This document shows, in pieces, positions 46,999 to 57,547 of a stretch of DNA of 64,000 nucleotides. Both the position numbers and the translations under genes were made by a program. The stretch comes from Clostridium beijerinckii HUN142. GTDB taxonomy: Bacteria; Bacillota; Clostridia; Clostridiales; Clostridiaceae. The stretch is taken from contig NZ_JHXK01000018.1 in NCBI RefSeq assembly GCF_000621745.1, forward strand, positions 115,119 through 179,118, in the 5' to 3' direction. Each line of letters opens with the position of its first letter. Positions within the stretch are counted from its first letter, which is position 1. The notes under the pieces were generated by a model, which ran no database searches, was not told the DNA's origin, and worked only from the letters and a program-made list of their open reading frames with translations.

Positions 46999-47946
46999 TT
47001 ACTCCTCGGTTAGTTTTAGGGCTAAACCTAATTCTTTAAGCTTTCTTTCAACTTCTTCTAAAGATTTCTTTCCTAGATTCCTTACTTTCATCATATCATC
47101 CATAGATTTTGTAGCAAGTTCTTGGACTGTATTAATTCCGGCTCTCTTTAAACAGTTATATGATCTAACTGATAAATCAAGTTCTTCTACAGTCATTTCT
47201 AGGACTTTTTCTTTCTTATCGTCTTCTTTTTCTATCATTATTTCAACATCATTAGTATTATCTGTTAATGACATGAATAATTTAAAGTGTTCAATAAGTA
47301 TTTTTGCTGATAAACTAATAGCTTCATCTATTTTTATAGTACCATTAGTCCAAATTTCTAAAGTTAATTTATCATAATCAGTAATTTGACCAACTCTTGT
47401 ATTATCAACAGTAAAATTAACTCTTTTTACTGGTGTATAAATAGAATCAACTGCTATAGCAGAAATTGGTAATTCATCACTCTTATTTTTATTCTGAGTA
47501 ACATATCCTCTTCCTTTATTAACTGTCAATTCCATATAAAGTCTTCCATCGTTATCCAAAGTTGCAATATGTAAATTCTTATTAACAACTTCAACATCAC
47601 CATCAGTCTTTATATCTGCTCCAGTAACTTCTCCTGGTCCTTTAGCATCAATATAAATAACTTTTGGACCTTCACCATTCATTCTCAGAGCTAATAATTT
47701 AATATTGAGAATTAACTCAGTAACATCTTCTTTAACTCCTTGAACAGTAGAAAACTCATGAAGCACACCATCAATTTTGACAGAGGTTGTTGCAACTCCT
47801 GGAAGAGATGATAATAGTATTCTTCTTAGAGCATTTCCTAATGTAATACCGTATCCTCTTTCAAGTGGTTCAACAACATACTTACCATAAGTACCATCTT
47901 CATTAGCTTCTATACATTCTATTATTGGCTTTTCGATTTCTAACAT
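46999..47946 (-). CDS. rpoA: RNA polymerase alpha subunit
   Basis: 315 residues from the ATG at 47944-47946 ([13 protein letters not shown]), with AGGAGGG upstream; the TTG two codons earlier is not needed. N-terminal assembly domain with [14 protein letters not shown], and C-terminal domain for promoter UP elements and activators ([29 protein letters not shown]). Standard alpha-operon place between rpsD and rplQ. Confidence 0.98.
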   Translation of the reverse strand: MLEIEKPIIECIEANEDGTYGKYVVEPLERGYGITLGNALRRILLSSLPGVATTSVKIDGVLHEFSTVQGVKEDVTELILNIKLLALRMNGEGPKVIYIDAKGPGEVTGADIKTDGDVEVVNKNLHIATLDNDGRLYMELTVNKGRGYVTQNKNKSDELPISAIAVDSIYTPVKRVNFTVDNTRVGQITDYDKLTLEIWTNGTIKIDEAISLSAKILIEHFKLFMSLTDNTNDVEIMIEKEDDKKEKVLEMTVEELDLSVRSYNCLKRAGINTVQELATKSMDDMMKVRNLGKKSLEEVERKLKELGLALKLTEE

Positions 47947-48048
47947 TGACAAACCCTCCTTATTTTAAAAATGGCAACCTTATTATGAGGGCAACTGATT
48001 CTATATTTGCATATATTGTGATAAATTTCTCTAACAAATATAAATATA

Positions 48049-48669
48049 TTATTTACTGTATAACTCAACAATAAGCGTTTCGTTAACAGGCACATCTATA
48101 TCTTCTCTTGATGGCTCTGCAACTACTTTTCCTTCATAGTTATCAACATTAGCTTCTAACCATTTTGGTAAAGTTTTTGGATTTTCAACAAAAGTTTTGA
48201 ATTTCTCACTTGATCTGCTCTTTTCGCATACAGTAATTATATCATTAACTGAAACATGATATGAACAAATGTCAACCTTTTTACCATTTACTAAGAAATG
48301 TCCGTGAGTTACTAATTGTCTTGCTTCATTTCTTGATGAACCATAACCTAATCTATAAACTACGTTATCAAGTCTCATTTCTAGTAATTTAAGTAAGTTT
48401 TCACCTGTTATACCTTTAATATGCTCAGCTCTTTCATAATATGTTCTAAATTGGCCTTCTAATATGCCATAAATTCTTCTTGCTTTTTGCTTTTCTCTTA
48501 ATTGAACTCCATAGTTTGATACTTTCTTCTTGCTAGCCCCATGTTGTCCTGGTGCGTAGCTTCTTCTAACGAAAGCACACTTATCTGTAAAACATCTATC
48601 ACCTTTAAGGAAAAGTTTCATACCTTCTCTTCTACATAATCTACATGTAGCGCCAGTATATCTTGCCAT
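48049..48669 (-). CDS. rpsD: 30S ribosomal protein S4
   Basis: 206 residues; N-terminal zinc-type Cys pattern [18 protein letters not shown]...C (four Cys) and the S4 RNA-binding domain ([32 protein letters not shown]). Primary 16S binder and, in other bacteria, translational or transcriptional repressor of the alpha operon. This zinc-ligating form co-occurs with other C+ ribosomal proteins here (S14, L36, L24). Confidence 0.98.
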   Translation of the reverse strand: MARYTGATCRLCRREGMKLFLKGDRCFTDKCAFVRRSYAPGQHGASKKKVSNYGVQLREKQKARRIYGILEGQFRTYYERAEHIKGITGENLLKLLEMRLDNVVYRLGYGSSRNEARQLVTHGHFLVNGKKVDICSYHVSVNDIITVCEKSRSSEKFKTFVENPKTLPKWLEANVDNYEGKVVAEPSREDIDVPVNETLIVELYSK

Positions 48670-48699
48670 TAAATTACACCTCCTATTACTACAGTTATA

Positions 48700-49095
48700 T
48701 TAGACTCTTCTTCTCTTTGGTGGTCTACAACCATTATGTGGTATTGGAGTAACATCTTTAATTAATGTTACTTCTAGTCCTGCTGCTTGTAAGGATCTTA
48801 TAGCTGCTTCTCTTCCTGAACCAGGTCCCTTAACATAAACTTCTATACTTTTTAAGCCGTGTTCCATTGCTACTTTAGCTGCAGTTTCTGCTGCCATTTG
48901 AGCTGCAAATGGTGTGCTCTTTCTTGATCCTCTGAAGCCTAGTGCTCCTGCACTTGACCATGATAAAGCATTTCCTACTGCATCTGTTAAAGTAACTATT
49001 GAATTATTAAAAGTTGACTTAATGTGCGCAGCACCATGCTCAACATTCTTTCTTTCTTTTCTTCTTCTAGTTTTCTTAACTGTTTTAGCTGCCAT
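48700..49095 (-). CDS. rpsK: 30S ribosomal protein S11
   Basis: 131 residues, full length. Seen: [37 protein letters not shown] and the C-terminal [13 protein letters not shown]. Part of the platform of the 30S subunit. It follows rpsM by 15 bp. Confidence 0.98.
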   Translation of the reverse strand: MAAKTVKKTRRRKERKNVEHGAAHIKSTFNNSIVTLTDAVGNALSWSSAGALGFRGSRKSTPFAAQMAAETAAKVAMEHGLKSIEVYVKGPGSGREAAIRSLQAAGLEVTLIKDVTPIPHNGCRPPKRRRV

Positions 49096-49110
49096 TATCT
49101 TCCCTCCTTA

Positions 49111-49479
49111 CTATTTCTTCTTATTTGCTATTGTCTTCTTAGGACCTTTTCTAGTTCTTGCATTAGTCTTAGTCTTTTGTCCTCTTACTGGAAGACCTCT
49201 TCTATGTCTAATTCCTCTATATGATCCTATCTCTACTAATCTCTTGATATTCATAGCGACATCTCTTCTTAAGTCACCTTCAACCATTAAATTCTTGTTG
49301 ATATAAGTTCTGATTTCATTAACTTCTTCTTCTGATAAATCCTTAACTCTTGTATCTGGATTAATTCCTGTTACAGCTAAGATCTTTTGTGAAGTTGATA
49401 ATCCTATTCCATATATATATGTTAAACCTATTTCAACTCTTTTTTCTCTTGGTAGGTCAATACCTGATATTCTTGCCAT
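49111..49479 (-). CDS. rpsM: 30S ribosomal protein S13
   Basis: 122 residues; starts [26 protein letters not shown], and ends with the basic [11 protein letters not shown] tail. Head protein contacting tRNA and L5. First gene after a 216-nt gap that holds its own promoter and a folded leader. ATG behind AGGAGGTG. Confidence 0.98.
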   Translation of the reverse strand: MARISGIDLPREKRVEIGLTYIYGIGLSTSQKILAVTGINPDTRVKDLSEEEVNEIRTYINKNLMVEGDLRRDVAMNIKRLVEIGSYRGIRHRRGLPVRGQKTKTNARTRKGPKKTIANKKK

Positions 49480-49545
49480 TAAAATTTACACCTCCTGATA
49501 ATTGAAATGTATAAAAGTTGATTTTATAATTTATAATTTATAATA

Positions 49546-49592
49546 AAATTTTAGGTCAATAGACGATTCTATTGCCAGCCGCCCTAAAATTT
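49546..49592 (-). promoter_or_regulatory. Structured leader hairpin upstream of rpsM (candidate autoregulatory element)
   Basis: In the minus-strand transcript a 10-bp outer stem (AAATTTTAGG/CCTAAAATTT, 49583-49592 with 49546-49555) encloses an 8-nt bulge GCGGCTGG on the 5' side, a single A on the 3' side, and an inner 7-bp stem CAATAGA/TCTATTG with an ATCG loop. No T-run follows. A bulged, conserved-looking hairpin at the head of an r-protein operon suggests binding by an operon product, S4 being the textbook candidate. Confidence 0.6.
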
Positions 49593-49619
49593 ATTTTTGA
49601 TTAATTAAACGACTATATA

Positions 49620-49648
49620 ATCATATTTGACTTTTGCTGAAATGTCAA
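49620..49648 (-). promoter_or_regulatory. Internal promoter of the alpha operon, before rpsM
   Basis: Minus strand TTGACA (49643-49648), 17-bp spacer, TATGAT (49620-49625). The start would be near 49613, just ahead of the folded leader. The first three bases of the -35 lie in the arm of the 16-bp hairpin at 49646-49683. Confidence 0.75.
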
Positions 49649-49683
49649 TATTATTTACATTTATTTTAATGTAAATAATATTG
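49646..49683 (-). terminator. Perfect 16-bp hairpin after rpmJ, possible partial terminator
   Basis: Arms CAATATTATTTACATT (49646-49661) and its exact complement (49668-49683) with a 6-nt loop, 13 bp before the rpmJ stop boundary on the downstream side. The stem is AT-rich and no T-run follows, so it may end, slow or process the upstream transcript before the new promoter. Confidence 0.45.
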
Positions 49684-49695
49684 TAAACTTGATCA

Positions 49696-49821
<126 letters not shown>

Positions 49822-49866
49822 TCATATTACTTTTGTAGTAGATCTTAAATGTAAGTTATATCTACT

Positions 49867-50085
49867 TTATTTTGCTCTCCACGTAATTCTACCTCTCGTT
49901 AAATCATAAGGAGAAAGTTCCACTGTAACTTTATCTCCTGGTAAAATTCTTATGAAGTTCATTCTTAATTTACCTGATATGTGTGCTAGAATCTTATGGC
50001 CACTTTCAAGCTCAACTTGAAACATAGCATTTGGTAAAGATTCTAGGACCGTACCTTGCATTTCTATAACATCATCTTTTGACAT
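49867..50085 (-). CDS. infA: Translation initiation factor IF-1
   Basis: 72 residues from the ATG at 50083-50085 ([22 protein letters not shown]), single OB-fold S1 domain, binds the A site of the 30S subunit during initiation. GGAGGG lies upstream, inside the end of the KOW gene region. An eight-codon longer frame has no support. Confidence 0.97.
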   Translation of the reverse strand: MSKDDVIEMQGTVLESLPNAMFQVELESGHKILAHISGKLRMNFIRILPGDKVTVELSPYDLTRGRITWRAK

Positions 50086-50092
50086 AAGGTAA

Positions 50093-50374
50093 TCAACCCT
50101 CCTTAACAATGCCTCTAAGCTTTAGGAATCTCTTAATCTTTAAATTAGTACTCTTATCGCATGAGTTTATTAATGATGATAATTCATCATCTACATCTTC
50201 TAAAATACTTAAGTGTTTAATTTTTTTCTTCTTAGGCATCTCAATCAATTTTGTATCTCCATTAGCTAGTAATACATAATCATCATCTATCTGCCTAACA
50301 ACAACATATAAGTGATCTTTATCTCTTCCTGCTTTTGAAAGTACTACTTTTCCAATCAAGTCATTGTTTTGCAA
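50093..50374 (-). CDS. KOW-domain RNA-binding protein (L14e-like)
   Basis: 93 residues from a TTG start at 50372-50374 with AGAGGTG at good spacing. N-terminal KOW motif [23 protein letters not shown] as in eukaryotic/archaeal L14e, followed by a lysine-rich stretch and a short helical tail. A common clostridial insertion between map and infA; probably binds RNA or ribosomes, exact role unknown. Confidence 0.85.
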   Translation of the reverse strand: MQNNDLIGKVVLSKAGRDKDHLYVVVRQIDDDYVLLANGDTKLIEMPKKKKIKHLSILEDVDDELSSLINSCDKSTNLKIKRFLKLRGIVKEG

Positions 50375-50461
50375 ATTTTTCACCTCTATGATTACCTTAG
50401 TATAAATTAACACTACCACAACGGTATTATGCAAATTTATAACTAAGCAACACTCTTTATT

Positions 50462-51211
50462 CTACTTAATCAGTGTTAATATTTCAGGTCCATCTGATAA
50501 AATTGCAACTGTATTTTCATAATGCGCCGATAAAGAAGAATCTGCTGTTACAACTGTCCATCCATCTTTTAATGTTTTAACCTTATAAGTACCTGCATTA
50601 ACCATAGGTTCTATTGCTAACACCATACCATTCAGTAATTTCGGACCTCTACCAGACTTTCCGAAGTTAGGTACATTAGGATCTTCATGAACTTTGCGTC
50701 CAATCCCATGACCCACAAAATCTCTTACAACTGAGAAACCTGCTGCTTCTACGTAGCTTTGTATCTCATGTGATATATCAGTTAATTTATTTCCTTGTTT
50801 TGCAAACTTTATACCTTGGAAAAAACTTTCTCTTGTTATATCAATTAATTTTTGAGCTTCTACCGAAACTTCCCCTACAGAGAAAGTTCTTGCAGCATCT
50901 CCATGGAATCCATCAAAATATGCTCCACAGTCAACACTAACTATATCGCCTTCCTTAAGAACATATTCTCCTGGAAACCCATGTATTACTTGCTCATTTA
51001 CTGAAATACATAGTGACGAAGGAAAACCATATAAGCCTTTAAATGAAGGTTTTGCTCCATGCTTAGTTATAAATTCTTCTGCTATTCTATCCAAATTTGC
51101 AGTTGTTACTCCGGGTTTTACCTCTTTTTCAAGCAATAGCAATGTTTCTCCTACTATTCTACCTGCTCTTCTCATTATGGCTATTTCATCATGATTTTTT
51201 ATAGTAATCAT
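50462..51211 (-). CDS. map: Methionine aminopeptidase, type I
   Basis: Removes the initiator Met. 249 residues; the five metal ligands are recognisable: Asp in VSVDCGAYFDGFHGD, second Asp in the same stretch, His in VGHGIGRKVHEDP, Glu in LAIEPMV and Glu in HYENTVAI. The start shares one base with the adk stop (TAATG), so translation is coupled. Confidence 0.97.
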   Translation of the reverse strand: MITIKNHDEIAIMRRAGRIVGETLLLLEKEVKPGVTTANLDRIAEEFITKHGAKPSFKGLYGFPSSLCISVNEQVIHGFPGEYVLKEGDIVSVDCGAYFDGFHGDAARTFSVGEVSVEAQKLIDITRESFFQGIKFAKQGNKLTDISHEIQSYVEAAGFSVVRDFVGHGIGRKVHEDPNVPNFGKSGRGPKLLNGMVLAIEPMVNAGTYKVKTLKDGWTVVTADSSLSAHYENTVAILSDGPEILTLIK

Positions 51212-51861
51212 TACTTGTTGTTCCCCAACAATTCACATATTCCTCTGAAAACTTCATTAATAGCTTTTGTGCCATCAACTTCTGAAAGCAAGTTTTTTTC
51301 ACTGTAAAATTCAACTAGTGGTTGTGTTTCCTTTTGGTATACATCAAGTCTTTCCTTTACAGTTTCCACTGTATCATCTTTTCTCTGTATAACCTCACTT
51401 CCACACAAATCACATTTTCCTTCATTTGTTGGAGGATTAAATTTAACATGATAACTTGCTCCGCATGATGGGCATACTCTTCTACCAGTCATTCTTTCTA
51501 GAATAAATTCATTAGGTACCTTTATTAATAATGCAGTATCTAATTGTTCATTTTTCTCTACAAGAAAGTTGTTAAGAGCATCAGCTTGAGCTACAGTTCT
51601 AGGAAAACCATCTAATAAATATCCGACCTTACAATCATCCTGTTGCAGTCTATCCTTAACCATATTAATTGTTACTTCATCAGGAACTAATTGCCCGTTA
51701 TCAATATAACCTTTTGCTTCTATTCCTAAAGGAGTGTTTTCAGAAATATTCTTTCTGAAAATATCACCTGTAGAAATATGTGGTATTGAATATTTATTGC
51801 TAATTGATTTAGCCTGTGTTCCCTTCCCAGCTCCAGGAGGACCTAGTAATACTATCTTCAC
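51211..51861 (-). CDS. adk: Adenylate kinase (zinc-binding lid)
   Basis: Balances AMP, ADP and ATP. 216 residues from GTG at 51859-51861 ([16 protein letters not shown]), which has GGAG 9 nt upstream and gives the family length; an ATG five codons earlier overlaps that site. P-loop [19 protein letters not shown], and a lid with four Cys (CPSCG...CDLCG) that binds zinc, typical of Gram-positives. Confidence 0.96.
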   Translation of the reverse strand: MKIVLLGPPGAGKGTQAKSISNKYSIPHISTGDIFRKNISENTPLGIEAKGYIDNGQLVPDEVTINMVKDRLQQDDCKVGYLLDGFPRTVAQADALNNFLVEKNEQLDTALLIKVPNEFILERMTGRRVCPSCGASYHVKFNPPTNEGKCDLCGSEVIQRKDDTVETVKERLDVYQKETQPLVEFYSEKNLLSEVDGTKAINEVFRGICELLGNNK

Positions 51862-51886
51862 TGGCTTCATCTCCATTTATTCTAAT

Positions 51887-53185
51887 CTATTTAAGAAATC
51901 CTTTATAGTGCCTAACTACCATTTGTGATTCTACTTTTCTAGTAAAATCTAACGCAACATTTATAACAATTAATAATCCAGTTCCTGAAAAAGCTATATT
52001 TTGAAATTGTGTATAATTTTGTATCATAACTGGAGTTACAGCTAACACCGCTGCTAATATACCTCCGATAAACGATAATCTATTTAAAACTCTTTCAAAA
52101 TATGTTGTGGTTTCTTCACCTGGTCTTACTCCAGGCACAAATCCTGCCGATTTATGCAAATTCTCAGACATTTCATCTGGTTTAAATGTAATCTGAGTAT
52201 AGAACCAATTGAAGAATATTGTTAGTAATGCATATAATGCTACATACATCCAACTTTTCTGATTAAAGATAGATGTAGGATTATTTAATATCCACTTTGC
52301 CCACTCTTTTTGACTTTCCCCTGCTCCACCAAACAATGTAGCAATTGTCTTTGGAAAATCCATTACTGACATAGAAAATATAATAGCAAGAACTGCTGAT
52401 CCAATTATGCTTAATGGTATATGCGTTGATTGCGATTTAACCATATTACTATTGCCTGATGCAAATTTACCAGCATATTGCACAGGTATTCTTCTTTCTG
52501 ACAAAGAAAAATATAGTATAGTAGCAAGTAAAAGCACAATAAATACTCCAAATAGTACGATTTCCACAATACTCGCACTTCCTGCTTGCTGAAGTGTCAT
52601 CATTGAAGCAATTGTTGCTGGAACTCTTGAAATTATATTAACAAATATTAATATTGAAGTACCATTTCCAATGCCTTTAACTGTAAGTTGATCACCTAAC
52701 CACATACAAAATGTTGTTCCAACCACTAGTGCAAAAACAACAATAATCTTTTGAATTGCAGTTAATCCAATCGTTGCTCCACTGCTTGAAATTGTTGCAA
52801 AAATTCCATAAGCCAAGATAAAAGCTATACCAAGAGATACATAACGTGTTGCATTTTGTATCTTTTTCCTGCCAGTATCTCCCTCTTTTGATAGTTGCTC
52901 CAATTGCGGGATAGCAACAGTTAATAATTGAATTATTATTGATGCATTAATGTATGGCATAACTCCTAATGCTAATATACTAGATCTGCTAAACGCACCT
53001 CCAGAAAGCATATCATAAAATCCCAATAGTCCACCGGACTGAGATAGATTCTTTAAAAAATCAGAGTTAATTCCAGGAAGAGGAATATGACTTCCCATCC
53101 TGAAAACTGCAACTAATAATACTGTCCATAAAATCTTTTTTCTAAGTTCAGGAACCTTGAATGCATTGCTTAAAGTTTGAAGCAC
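51887..53185 (-). CDS. secY: Protein translocase subunit SecY
   Basis: Channel of the Sec translocon, 432 residues with ten membrane helices. Seen: MGSHIPLPGIN in the plug region, ISERRIPVQYA-like SERRIPVQYAGK loop, and GFVPGVRPGEETTTYFERVLNRL near the C-terminus. Start is GTG at 53183-53185 with AGGTGAT upstream, 1 bp after rplO. Usual spc-operon place before adk. Confidence 0.97.
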   Translation of the reverse strand: MLQTLSNAFKVPELRKKILWTVLLVAVFRMGSHIPLPGINSDFLKNLSQSGGLLGFYDMLSGGAFSRSSILALGVMPYINASIIIQLLTVAIPQLEQLSKEGDTGRKKIQNATRYVSLGIAFILAYGIFATISSSGATIGLTAIQKIIVVFALVVGTTFCMWLGDQLTVKGIGNGTSILIFVNIISRVPATIASMMTLQQAGSASIVEIVLFGVFIVLLLATILYFSLSERRIPVQYAGKFASGNSNMVKSQSTHIPLSIIGSAVLAIIFSMSVMDFPKTIATLFGGAGESQKEWAKWILNNPTSIFNQKSWMYVALYALLTIFFNWFYTQITFKPDEMSENLHKSAGFVPGVRPGEETTTYFERVLNRLSFIGGILAAVLAVTPVMIQNYTQFQNIAFSGTGLLIVINVALDFTRKVESQMVVRHYKGFLK

Positions 53186-53186
53186 T

Positions 53187-53627
53187 TTACATCACCTCAA
53201 CTTTTCCCCCAGCTGCTTCAATTTTTTCTATAGCAGACTTAGAGAACTTACATCCTTTAACCGTTAAGCTTTTTTCTAATGTTCCGTTTCCAAGAATCTT
53301 TACCCCATCTAAAACCTTACTTACAACTCTTCTTTCAAGTAAGACTTCTGGAGTAATTTCTGTACCATTTTCAAAAATATTTAATCTATCAAGATTTATG
53401 CTAACAATCTTCTTTGCAAAAATGTTTGTAAAACCTCTCTTAGGAAGTCTTCTATATAAAGGCATTTGACCGCCTTCAAAACCAGGTCTTACGCCACCAC
53501 CTGATCTTGCATTTTGACCTTTTTCACCTTTACCAGCATTTCTTCCTAAGCCAGAACCAGTACCTCTACCAATTCTTTTAGGTGCTTTTTTGCTACCTGC
53601 TGCTGGTTTTAATTCGTGAAGTTTCAT
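53187..53627 (-). CDS. rplO: 50S ribosomal protein L15
   Basis: 146 residues; starts [22 protein letters not shown], glycine-rich N-terminal tail [43 protein letters not shown]. Late-assembly 50S protein. Between rpmD and secY. Confidence 0.98.
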   Translation of the reverse strand: MKLHELKPAAGSKKAPKRIGRGTGSGLGRNAGKGEKGQNARSGGGVRPGFEGGQMPLYRRLPKRGFTNIFAKKIVSINLDRLNIFENGTEITPEVLLERRVVSKVLDGVKILGNGTLEKSLTVKGCKFSKSAIEKIEAAGGKVEVM

Positions 53628-53648
53628 ATTCAGTGCACCTCCTTATTT

Positions 53649-53828
53649 TTATACTTCTTCTACTTTTAATAGATATTCAATCTTTTTTATCATACCTTGT
53701 ACTTGAGGTGTTGCCTCAGGTTCTACTGTTTTTCTTATCTTTGTTAGTCCAAGAGCATTTGCAGTAGCGATATGGTCTTTTTTTCTACCTATTAAGCTCT
53801 TAACTAATGTAATTCTTAATTTAGCCAT
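53649..53828 (-). CDS. rpmD: 50S ribosomal protein L30
   Basis: 59 residues: [20 protein letters not shown] and ...[23 protein letters not shown], the bacterial short L30. ATG at 53826-53828 behind AAGGAGAT, 12 bp after rpsE; followed by rplO after 21 bp. Confidence 0.97.
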   Translation of the reverse strand: MAKLRITLVKSLIGRKKDHIATANALGLTKIRKTVEPEATPQVQGMIKKIEYLLKVEEV

Positions 53829-53840
53829 TGCAATATCTCC

Positions 53841-54338
53841 TTAACCTAATATTTCTTCAACAGATTTGCCTCTTAATTTAGCTATATCTTCTACTGTTCT
53901 TAAACTAGCTAATCCGTTAATTGTAGCATTTACCATGTTATTAGGATTATTTGATCCTAATGATTTAGCTCTAACATCCTTTAACCCTGCTAATTCAAGT
54001 ACTGCTCTTGCTGGACCCCCAGCAATAACTCCTGTACCTTCTTTAGCTGGCATAATTAGAACATTTGCTGTTCCGAACTTACCATTAACTTGGTGAGGAA
54101 TTGTTGTCCCTACCATTGCAACACTTACTAAGTTCTTCTTAGCATCTTCTATTCCCTTTTTTATTGCTTCTGGGATTTCGATTGACTTACCCATTCCAAC
54201 GCCAACGTGTCCGTTCTCGTCTCCGACAACAACTAGAGCGCTGAATCTGAAGTTTCTACCACCCTTAACAACCTTAGTAACTCTGTTTATGAAAACAACC
54301 TTTTCTTTAAGGTCTAGTGTACTAGGATCGATTCTCAT
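53841..54338 (-). CDS. rpsE: 30S ribosomal protein S5
   Basis: 165 residues: N-terminal double-stranded RNA-binding domain ([22 protein letters not shown]) and C-terminal domain ([23 protein letters not shown]). Decoding-fidelity protein of the 30S subunit. Standard spc order rplR-rpsE-rpmD. Confidence 0.98.
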   Translation of the reverse strand: MRIDPSTLDLKEKVVFINRVTKVVKGGRNFRFSALVVVGDENGHVGVGMGKSIEIPEAIKKGIEDAKKNLVSVAMVGTTIPHQVNGKFGTANVLIMPAKEGTGVIAGGPARAVLELAGLKDVRAKSLGSNNPNNMVNATINGLASLRTVEDIAKLRGKSVEEILG

Positions 54339-54358
54339 TTATTTCCCTCCTTGTTTAA

Positions 54359-54718
54359 TTAGAATTTCAAGCCAGCTTCTCTAGCTGCTTGTGCTAATTC
54401 TTGAATTCTTCCGTGATATATGTATCCGCCTCTATCAAATACCACTACATCAATTCCCTTTTCTATAGCTTTTTTAGCTATTAACTCACCTACAAGTTTA
54501 GCACCTTCTTTGTTTCCGCCTTTTGCAGCAAAATCTTTTTCTAAACTTGAAGCAGCTACTAATGTAACACCATTTATATCATCGATAACTTGTGCATATA
54601 TATTCTTTTCACTCTTAAATACTGAAAGTCTTGGTCTTTCCGCAGTTCCAAAAACTTTTTTACGAACTCTAAGGTGACGTCTTTCTCTGCTCGCCTTTTT
54701 GTCTACCTTTTTGAACAT
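54359..54718 (-). CDS. rplR: 50S ribosomal protein L18
   Basis: 119 residues from the ATG at 54716-54718 ([24 protein letters not shown]), preceded by AAGGAG; a GTG three codons earlier lies in that site. 5S rRNA-binding, ending [17 protein letters not shown]. 18 bp after rplF. Confidence 0.98.
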   Translation of the reverse strand: MFKKVDKKASRERRHLRVRKKVFGTAERPRLSVFKSEKNIYAQVIDDINGVTLVAASSLEKDFAAKGGNKEGAKLVGELIAKKAIEKGIDVVVFDRGGYIYHGRIQELAQAAREAGLKF

Positions 54719-54736
54719 AAAACTCACTCCTTTCTA

Positions 54737-55279
54737 TTATTTCTTACCAGTCTTACCTTCTTTACGTCTGATCACTTCATTTTCATACTTAATACCTTTA
54801 CCCTTATATGGTTCTGGTACTCTCCATTTTCTTATATCTGCTGCTGCAAATCCAACTTTTTCTTTGTCGATTCCACTAACTATTACTCTAGTTGCAGCTG
54901 GAGTTTCAAATGTGATTCCGTCAATAGGTTCAATTTCAACTGGATGTGAATATCCAAGGTTCATTACAAGCTTTTTACCTTGTAATTGAGCTCTATAACC
55001 AACACCAACTAAATCTAAAGTTTTTTGGTATCCTTGCTTTACTCCAATTACCATATTATTAATTAATGCTCTTGTTAAACCGTGAAGAGCTCTGTGATCT
55101 TTTTGTTCACTATGTCTAGTAACAATTACTTCATTGTTTTCAACAGCTATGCTAATATCTTTATGCATAGTTTTAACTAATTCACCTTTTGGTCCCTTAA
55201 CTGTAACTACATTGTCTGGTGTTACAGTAACAGTTACATCAGCAGGAATAGCTATTGGTAATCTACCTACTCTTGACAT
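54737..55279 (-). CDS. rplF: 50S ribosomal protein L6
   Basis: 180 residues with two tandem L6 domains; starts [19 protein letters not shown], and near the end has [23 protein letters not shown]. Stabilises the stalk-base region of the 50S subunit. 68 bp after rpsH. Confidence 0.98.
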   Translation of the reverse strand: MSRVGRLPIAIPADVTVTVTPDNVVTVKGPKGELVKTMHKDISIAVENNEVIVTRHSEQKDHRALHGLTRALINNMVIGVKQGYQKTLDLVGVGYRAQLQGKKLVMNLGYSHPVEIEPIDGITFETPAATRVIVSGIDKEKVGFAAADIRKWRVPEPYKGKGIKYENEVIRRKEGKTGKK

Positions 55280-55347
55280 AATTGCACCTCCTGTATTATT
55301 TTAAAATTGTATTTTACAATTTTATCTAGTTTAATTTATCTGAGATA

Positions 55348-55746
55348 TTACCAAACGTAGCAGATTACTTCTCCACCTAATCCATTCTTTCTAGCTTCTC
55401 TATCTACCATTATTCCATTTGAAGTTGAAACAACAGCGATACCTAATCCATTAAGAACTTTTGGTACCTCGTCTTTCTTGCAATAAACTCTTAACCCTGG
55501 TTTAGAAATTCTCTTAATACCAGTTATAACTCTTTCTTTATTAGCTCCATATTTAAGAGATAATCTTAACATTGGAACAACTCCATCGTTATATTCATTT
55601 ATTTCTTTTATATAACCCTCTTGTAATAATATATTTGCAATTTCCTTCTTTACGTTTGAAGAAGGTACTTCTACCACTTCATGTCTTACAGCATTAGCAT
55701 TTCTTACACGAGTTAATAAATCTGCTATAGGATCTGTCATAACCAT
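55348..55746 (-). CDS. rpsH: 30S ribosomal protein S8
   Basis: 132 residues; [20 protein letters not shown] at the N-terminus and the conserved [27 protein letters not shown] end. Primary 16S binder and the spc-operon repressor in E. coli. ATG behind GGAGG; a second ATG two codons on is possible. Confidence 0.98.
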   Translation of the reverse strand: MVMTDPIADLLTRVRNANAVRHEVVEVPSSNVKKEIANILLQEGYIKEINEYNDGVVPMLRLSLKYGANKERVITGIKRISKPGLRVYCKKDEVPKVLNGLGIAVVSTSNGIMVDREARKNGLGGEVICYVW

Positions 55747-55778
55747 TTAATGTGCCTCCTTTCGTTACATCGTATATC

Positions 55779-55964
55779 TTACCAACTTGCTTTTCTACAA
55801 CCTGGAATTTCGCCCTTATAAGCAAGTTCTCTAAAACAAATACGGCATACTCCATATTTTTTTAATACAGCATGTGGTCTTCCACATATTCTACATCTTG
55901 TATAAGCTCTTGTTTGGTATTTAGGAGTTTTGCTCCACTTTTCAATAATAGCCTTACGTGCCAA
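55779..55964 (-). CDS. rpsN: 30S ribosomal protein S14, zinc type (rpsZ/rpsN)
   Basis: 61 residues, the short zinc-binding form with [20 protein letters not shown] (two CxxC pairs). Start is TTG at 55962-55964 ([14 protein letters not shown]) with GGAGGG 9 nt upstream; a longer frame runs into rplE and has no site of its own. Standard place between rplE and rpsH. Confidence 0.96.
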   Translation of the reverse strand: MARKAIIEKWSKTPKYQTRAYTRCRICGRPHAVLKKYGVCRICFRELAYKGEIPGCRKASW

Positions 55965-55980
55965 TGTGTTTCCCTCCTTA

Positions 55981-56520
55981 TTATTGAGCGAATGGCATTC
56001 CAAGGAATCTTAATAATTCCCTAGCTTCTTCGTCAGTGTTAGCTGTAGTAACGAAGATTATATCCATTCCTCTAACTTTATCTATCTTATCATATTCTAT
56101 TTCTGGGAATATTAATTGTTCTTTAATTCCTAATGAATAATTTCCTCTACCATCAAAAGCTTTGCTAGAAACCCCTCTGAAATCTCTAACTCTTGGTAGT
56201 GCGATACTCATTAGTTTATCAGCAAATTCAAACATGTTAGCTTTTCTTAGAGTAACTTTGCAGCCTAATGGCATATCTTCTCTAATTTTAAAGTTAGCTA
56301 CAGATTTTTTAGCTCTTGTTAATACAGGCTTTTGACCTGCTATTAAAGTCAAATCATTAACAGCTGATTCTAGCACTTTTTGATTTTCTTTAGCTTCTCC
56401 AACTCCCATGTTGATTACTATCTTTTCTAGCTTTGGTACTTCCATTATGTTTTTATATCCGAACTTTTCAATCATAGCTGGAACTACTTCTTTTTGATAT
56501 TTTTCTTGAAGTCTTGTCAT
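55981..56520 (-). CDS. rplE: 50S ribosomal protein L5
   Basis: 179 residues; [51 protein letters not shown] and the C-terminal [21 protein letters not shown]. Binds 5S rRNA and contacts P-site tRNA and S13. Confidence 0.98.
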   Translation of the reverse strand: MTRLQEKYQKEVVPAMIEKFGYKNIMEVPKLEKIVINMGVGEAKENQKVLESAVNDLTLIAGQKPVLTRAKKSVANFKIREDMPLGCKVTLRKANMFEFADKLMSIALPRVRDFRGVSSKAFDGRGNYSLGIKEQLIFPEIEYDKIDKVRGMDIIFVTTANTDEEARELLRFLGMPFAQ

Positions 56521-56542
56521 ATTAGTTACCTCCTTTCAAATT

Positions 56543-56857
56543 CTAGAATGTTTCTCCGCATTTTTTACATACTCTAACCTTAGTACCATCATCTAAAACT
56601 TTGTTACTAATTCTAGTCGCATTCTTACATTTGTTACAATATAACATAACTTTTGAGCTGTTGATTGCCGCTTCTTTTTCAATTATAGCGCTTTCAACTT
56701 GACCCTTATTAGCTTTTTGATGTTTTTTAACTATATTAACTCCTTGAACAAGAACTTTTCCTGTCTTTGGATACGCTTTTAACACTTCACCAGTTTTGCC
56801 TTTATCTTTTCCAGATATAACAATAACTGTATCATTCTTTCTTACATGTATCTTCAA
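56543..56857 (-). CDS. rplX: 50S ribosomal protein L24
   Basis: 104 residues from TTG at 56855-56857 (MKIHVRKNDTVIVISGKDKGK), with GGAGG 8 nt upstream; the GTG three codons earlier overlaps that site. KOW motif at the N-terminus. The C-terminus has two CxxC pairs (CNKC, CKKC), an extra zinc-ribbon-like feature. Assembly initiator of the 50S subunit. Confidence 0.95.
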   Translation of the reverse strand: MKIHVRKNDTVIVISGKDKGKTGEVLKAYPKTGKVLVQGVNIVKKHQKANKGQVESAIIEKEAAINSSKVMLYCNKCKNATRISNKVLDDGTKVRVCKKCGETF

Positions 56858-56872
56858 GTTGGCCACCTCCTC

Positions 56873-57241
56873 TTATAGAACTTCTGGTGCTAATGATAAA
56901 ATTTTAGTGAATTCCTTATCTCTTAGCTCCCTAGCAACAGGTCCAAAGATACGAGTTCCCTTTGGTTGCTTATCATCTTTGATTATAACTGCTGCGTTTT
57001 CGTCAAATTTAATATATGAACCATCAGCTCTTCTTACACCTTTTACTGATCTAACTACAACTGCCTTTACAACATCACCTTTTTTAACAACTCCACCTGG
57101 TGTTGCACTTTTAACGCTAGCAACTATAACATCGCCGATATTACCAAACTTTCTTTTAGATCCACCTAATACTCTGATACACATAATTTCTTTTGCACCT
57201 GAATTATCTGCAACCTTTAATAAGGTTTGTTGTTGTATCAT
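56873..57241 (-). CDS. rplN: 50S ribosomal protein L14
   Basis: 122 residues, full length: [27 protein letters not shown] and [28 protein letters not shown]. Intersubunit bridge protein. 15 bp before rplX. Confidence 0.98.
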   Translation of the reverse strand: MIQQQTLLKVADNSGAKEIMCIRVLGGSKRKFGNIGDVIVASVKSATPGGVVKKGDVVKAVVVRSVKGVRRADGSYIKFDENAAVIIKDDKQPKGTRIFGPVARELRDKEFTKILSLAPEVL

Positions 57242-57269
57242 TAAATTACCCTCCTTTCAGTTTTAAAGC

Positions 57270-57524
57270 TTATTTAGCCTTTTCAACTATTTCAACAAGT
57301 CTCCATCTCTTATCTTTAGATAAAGGTCTAGTTTCCATTATTGATACTCTATCATTAATTTTAGCTTCATTCTTCTCATCATGTACTTTAAACTTTGTAG
57401 TTTTATTAACTGTCTTACCGTATAATGGGTGTCTAACCTTAGTTTCAACAGCAACTACAATAGTCTTTTCCATTTTATCAGAAACAACCCTACCAATTCT
57501 TTTTTTTCTTAATGATCTTTCCAT
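57270..57524 (-). CDS. rpsQ: 30S ribosomal protein S17
   Basis: 84 residues, OB fold; [37 protein letters not shown] strand and [22 protein letters not shown]. Early 16S 5'-domain binder. Between rpmC and rplN. Confidence 0.98.
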   Translation of the reverse strand: MERSLRKKRIGRVVSDKMEKTIVVAVETKVRHPLYGKTVNKTTKFKVHDEKNEAKINDRVSIMETRPLSKDKRWRLVEIVEKAK

Positions 57525-57547
57525 TAGGGCTTACCTCCTTCCAACTT

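Noticed and set aside
50093..50434. Longer 113-residue form of the KOW protein
   Set aside because: The upstream ATG has no ribosome binding site; the TTG at 50374 has a good one and begins just before the KOW motif.
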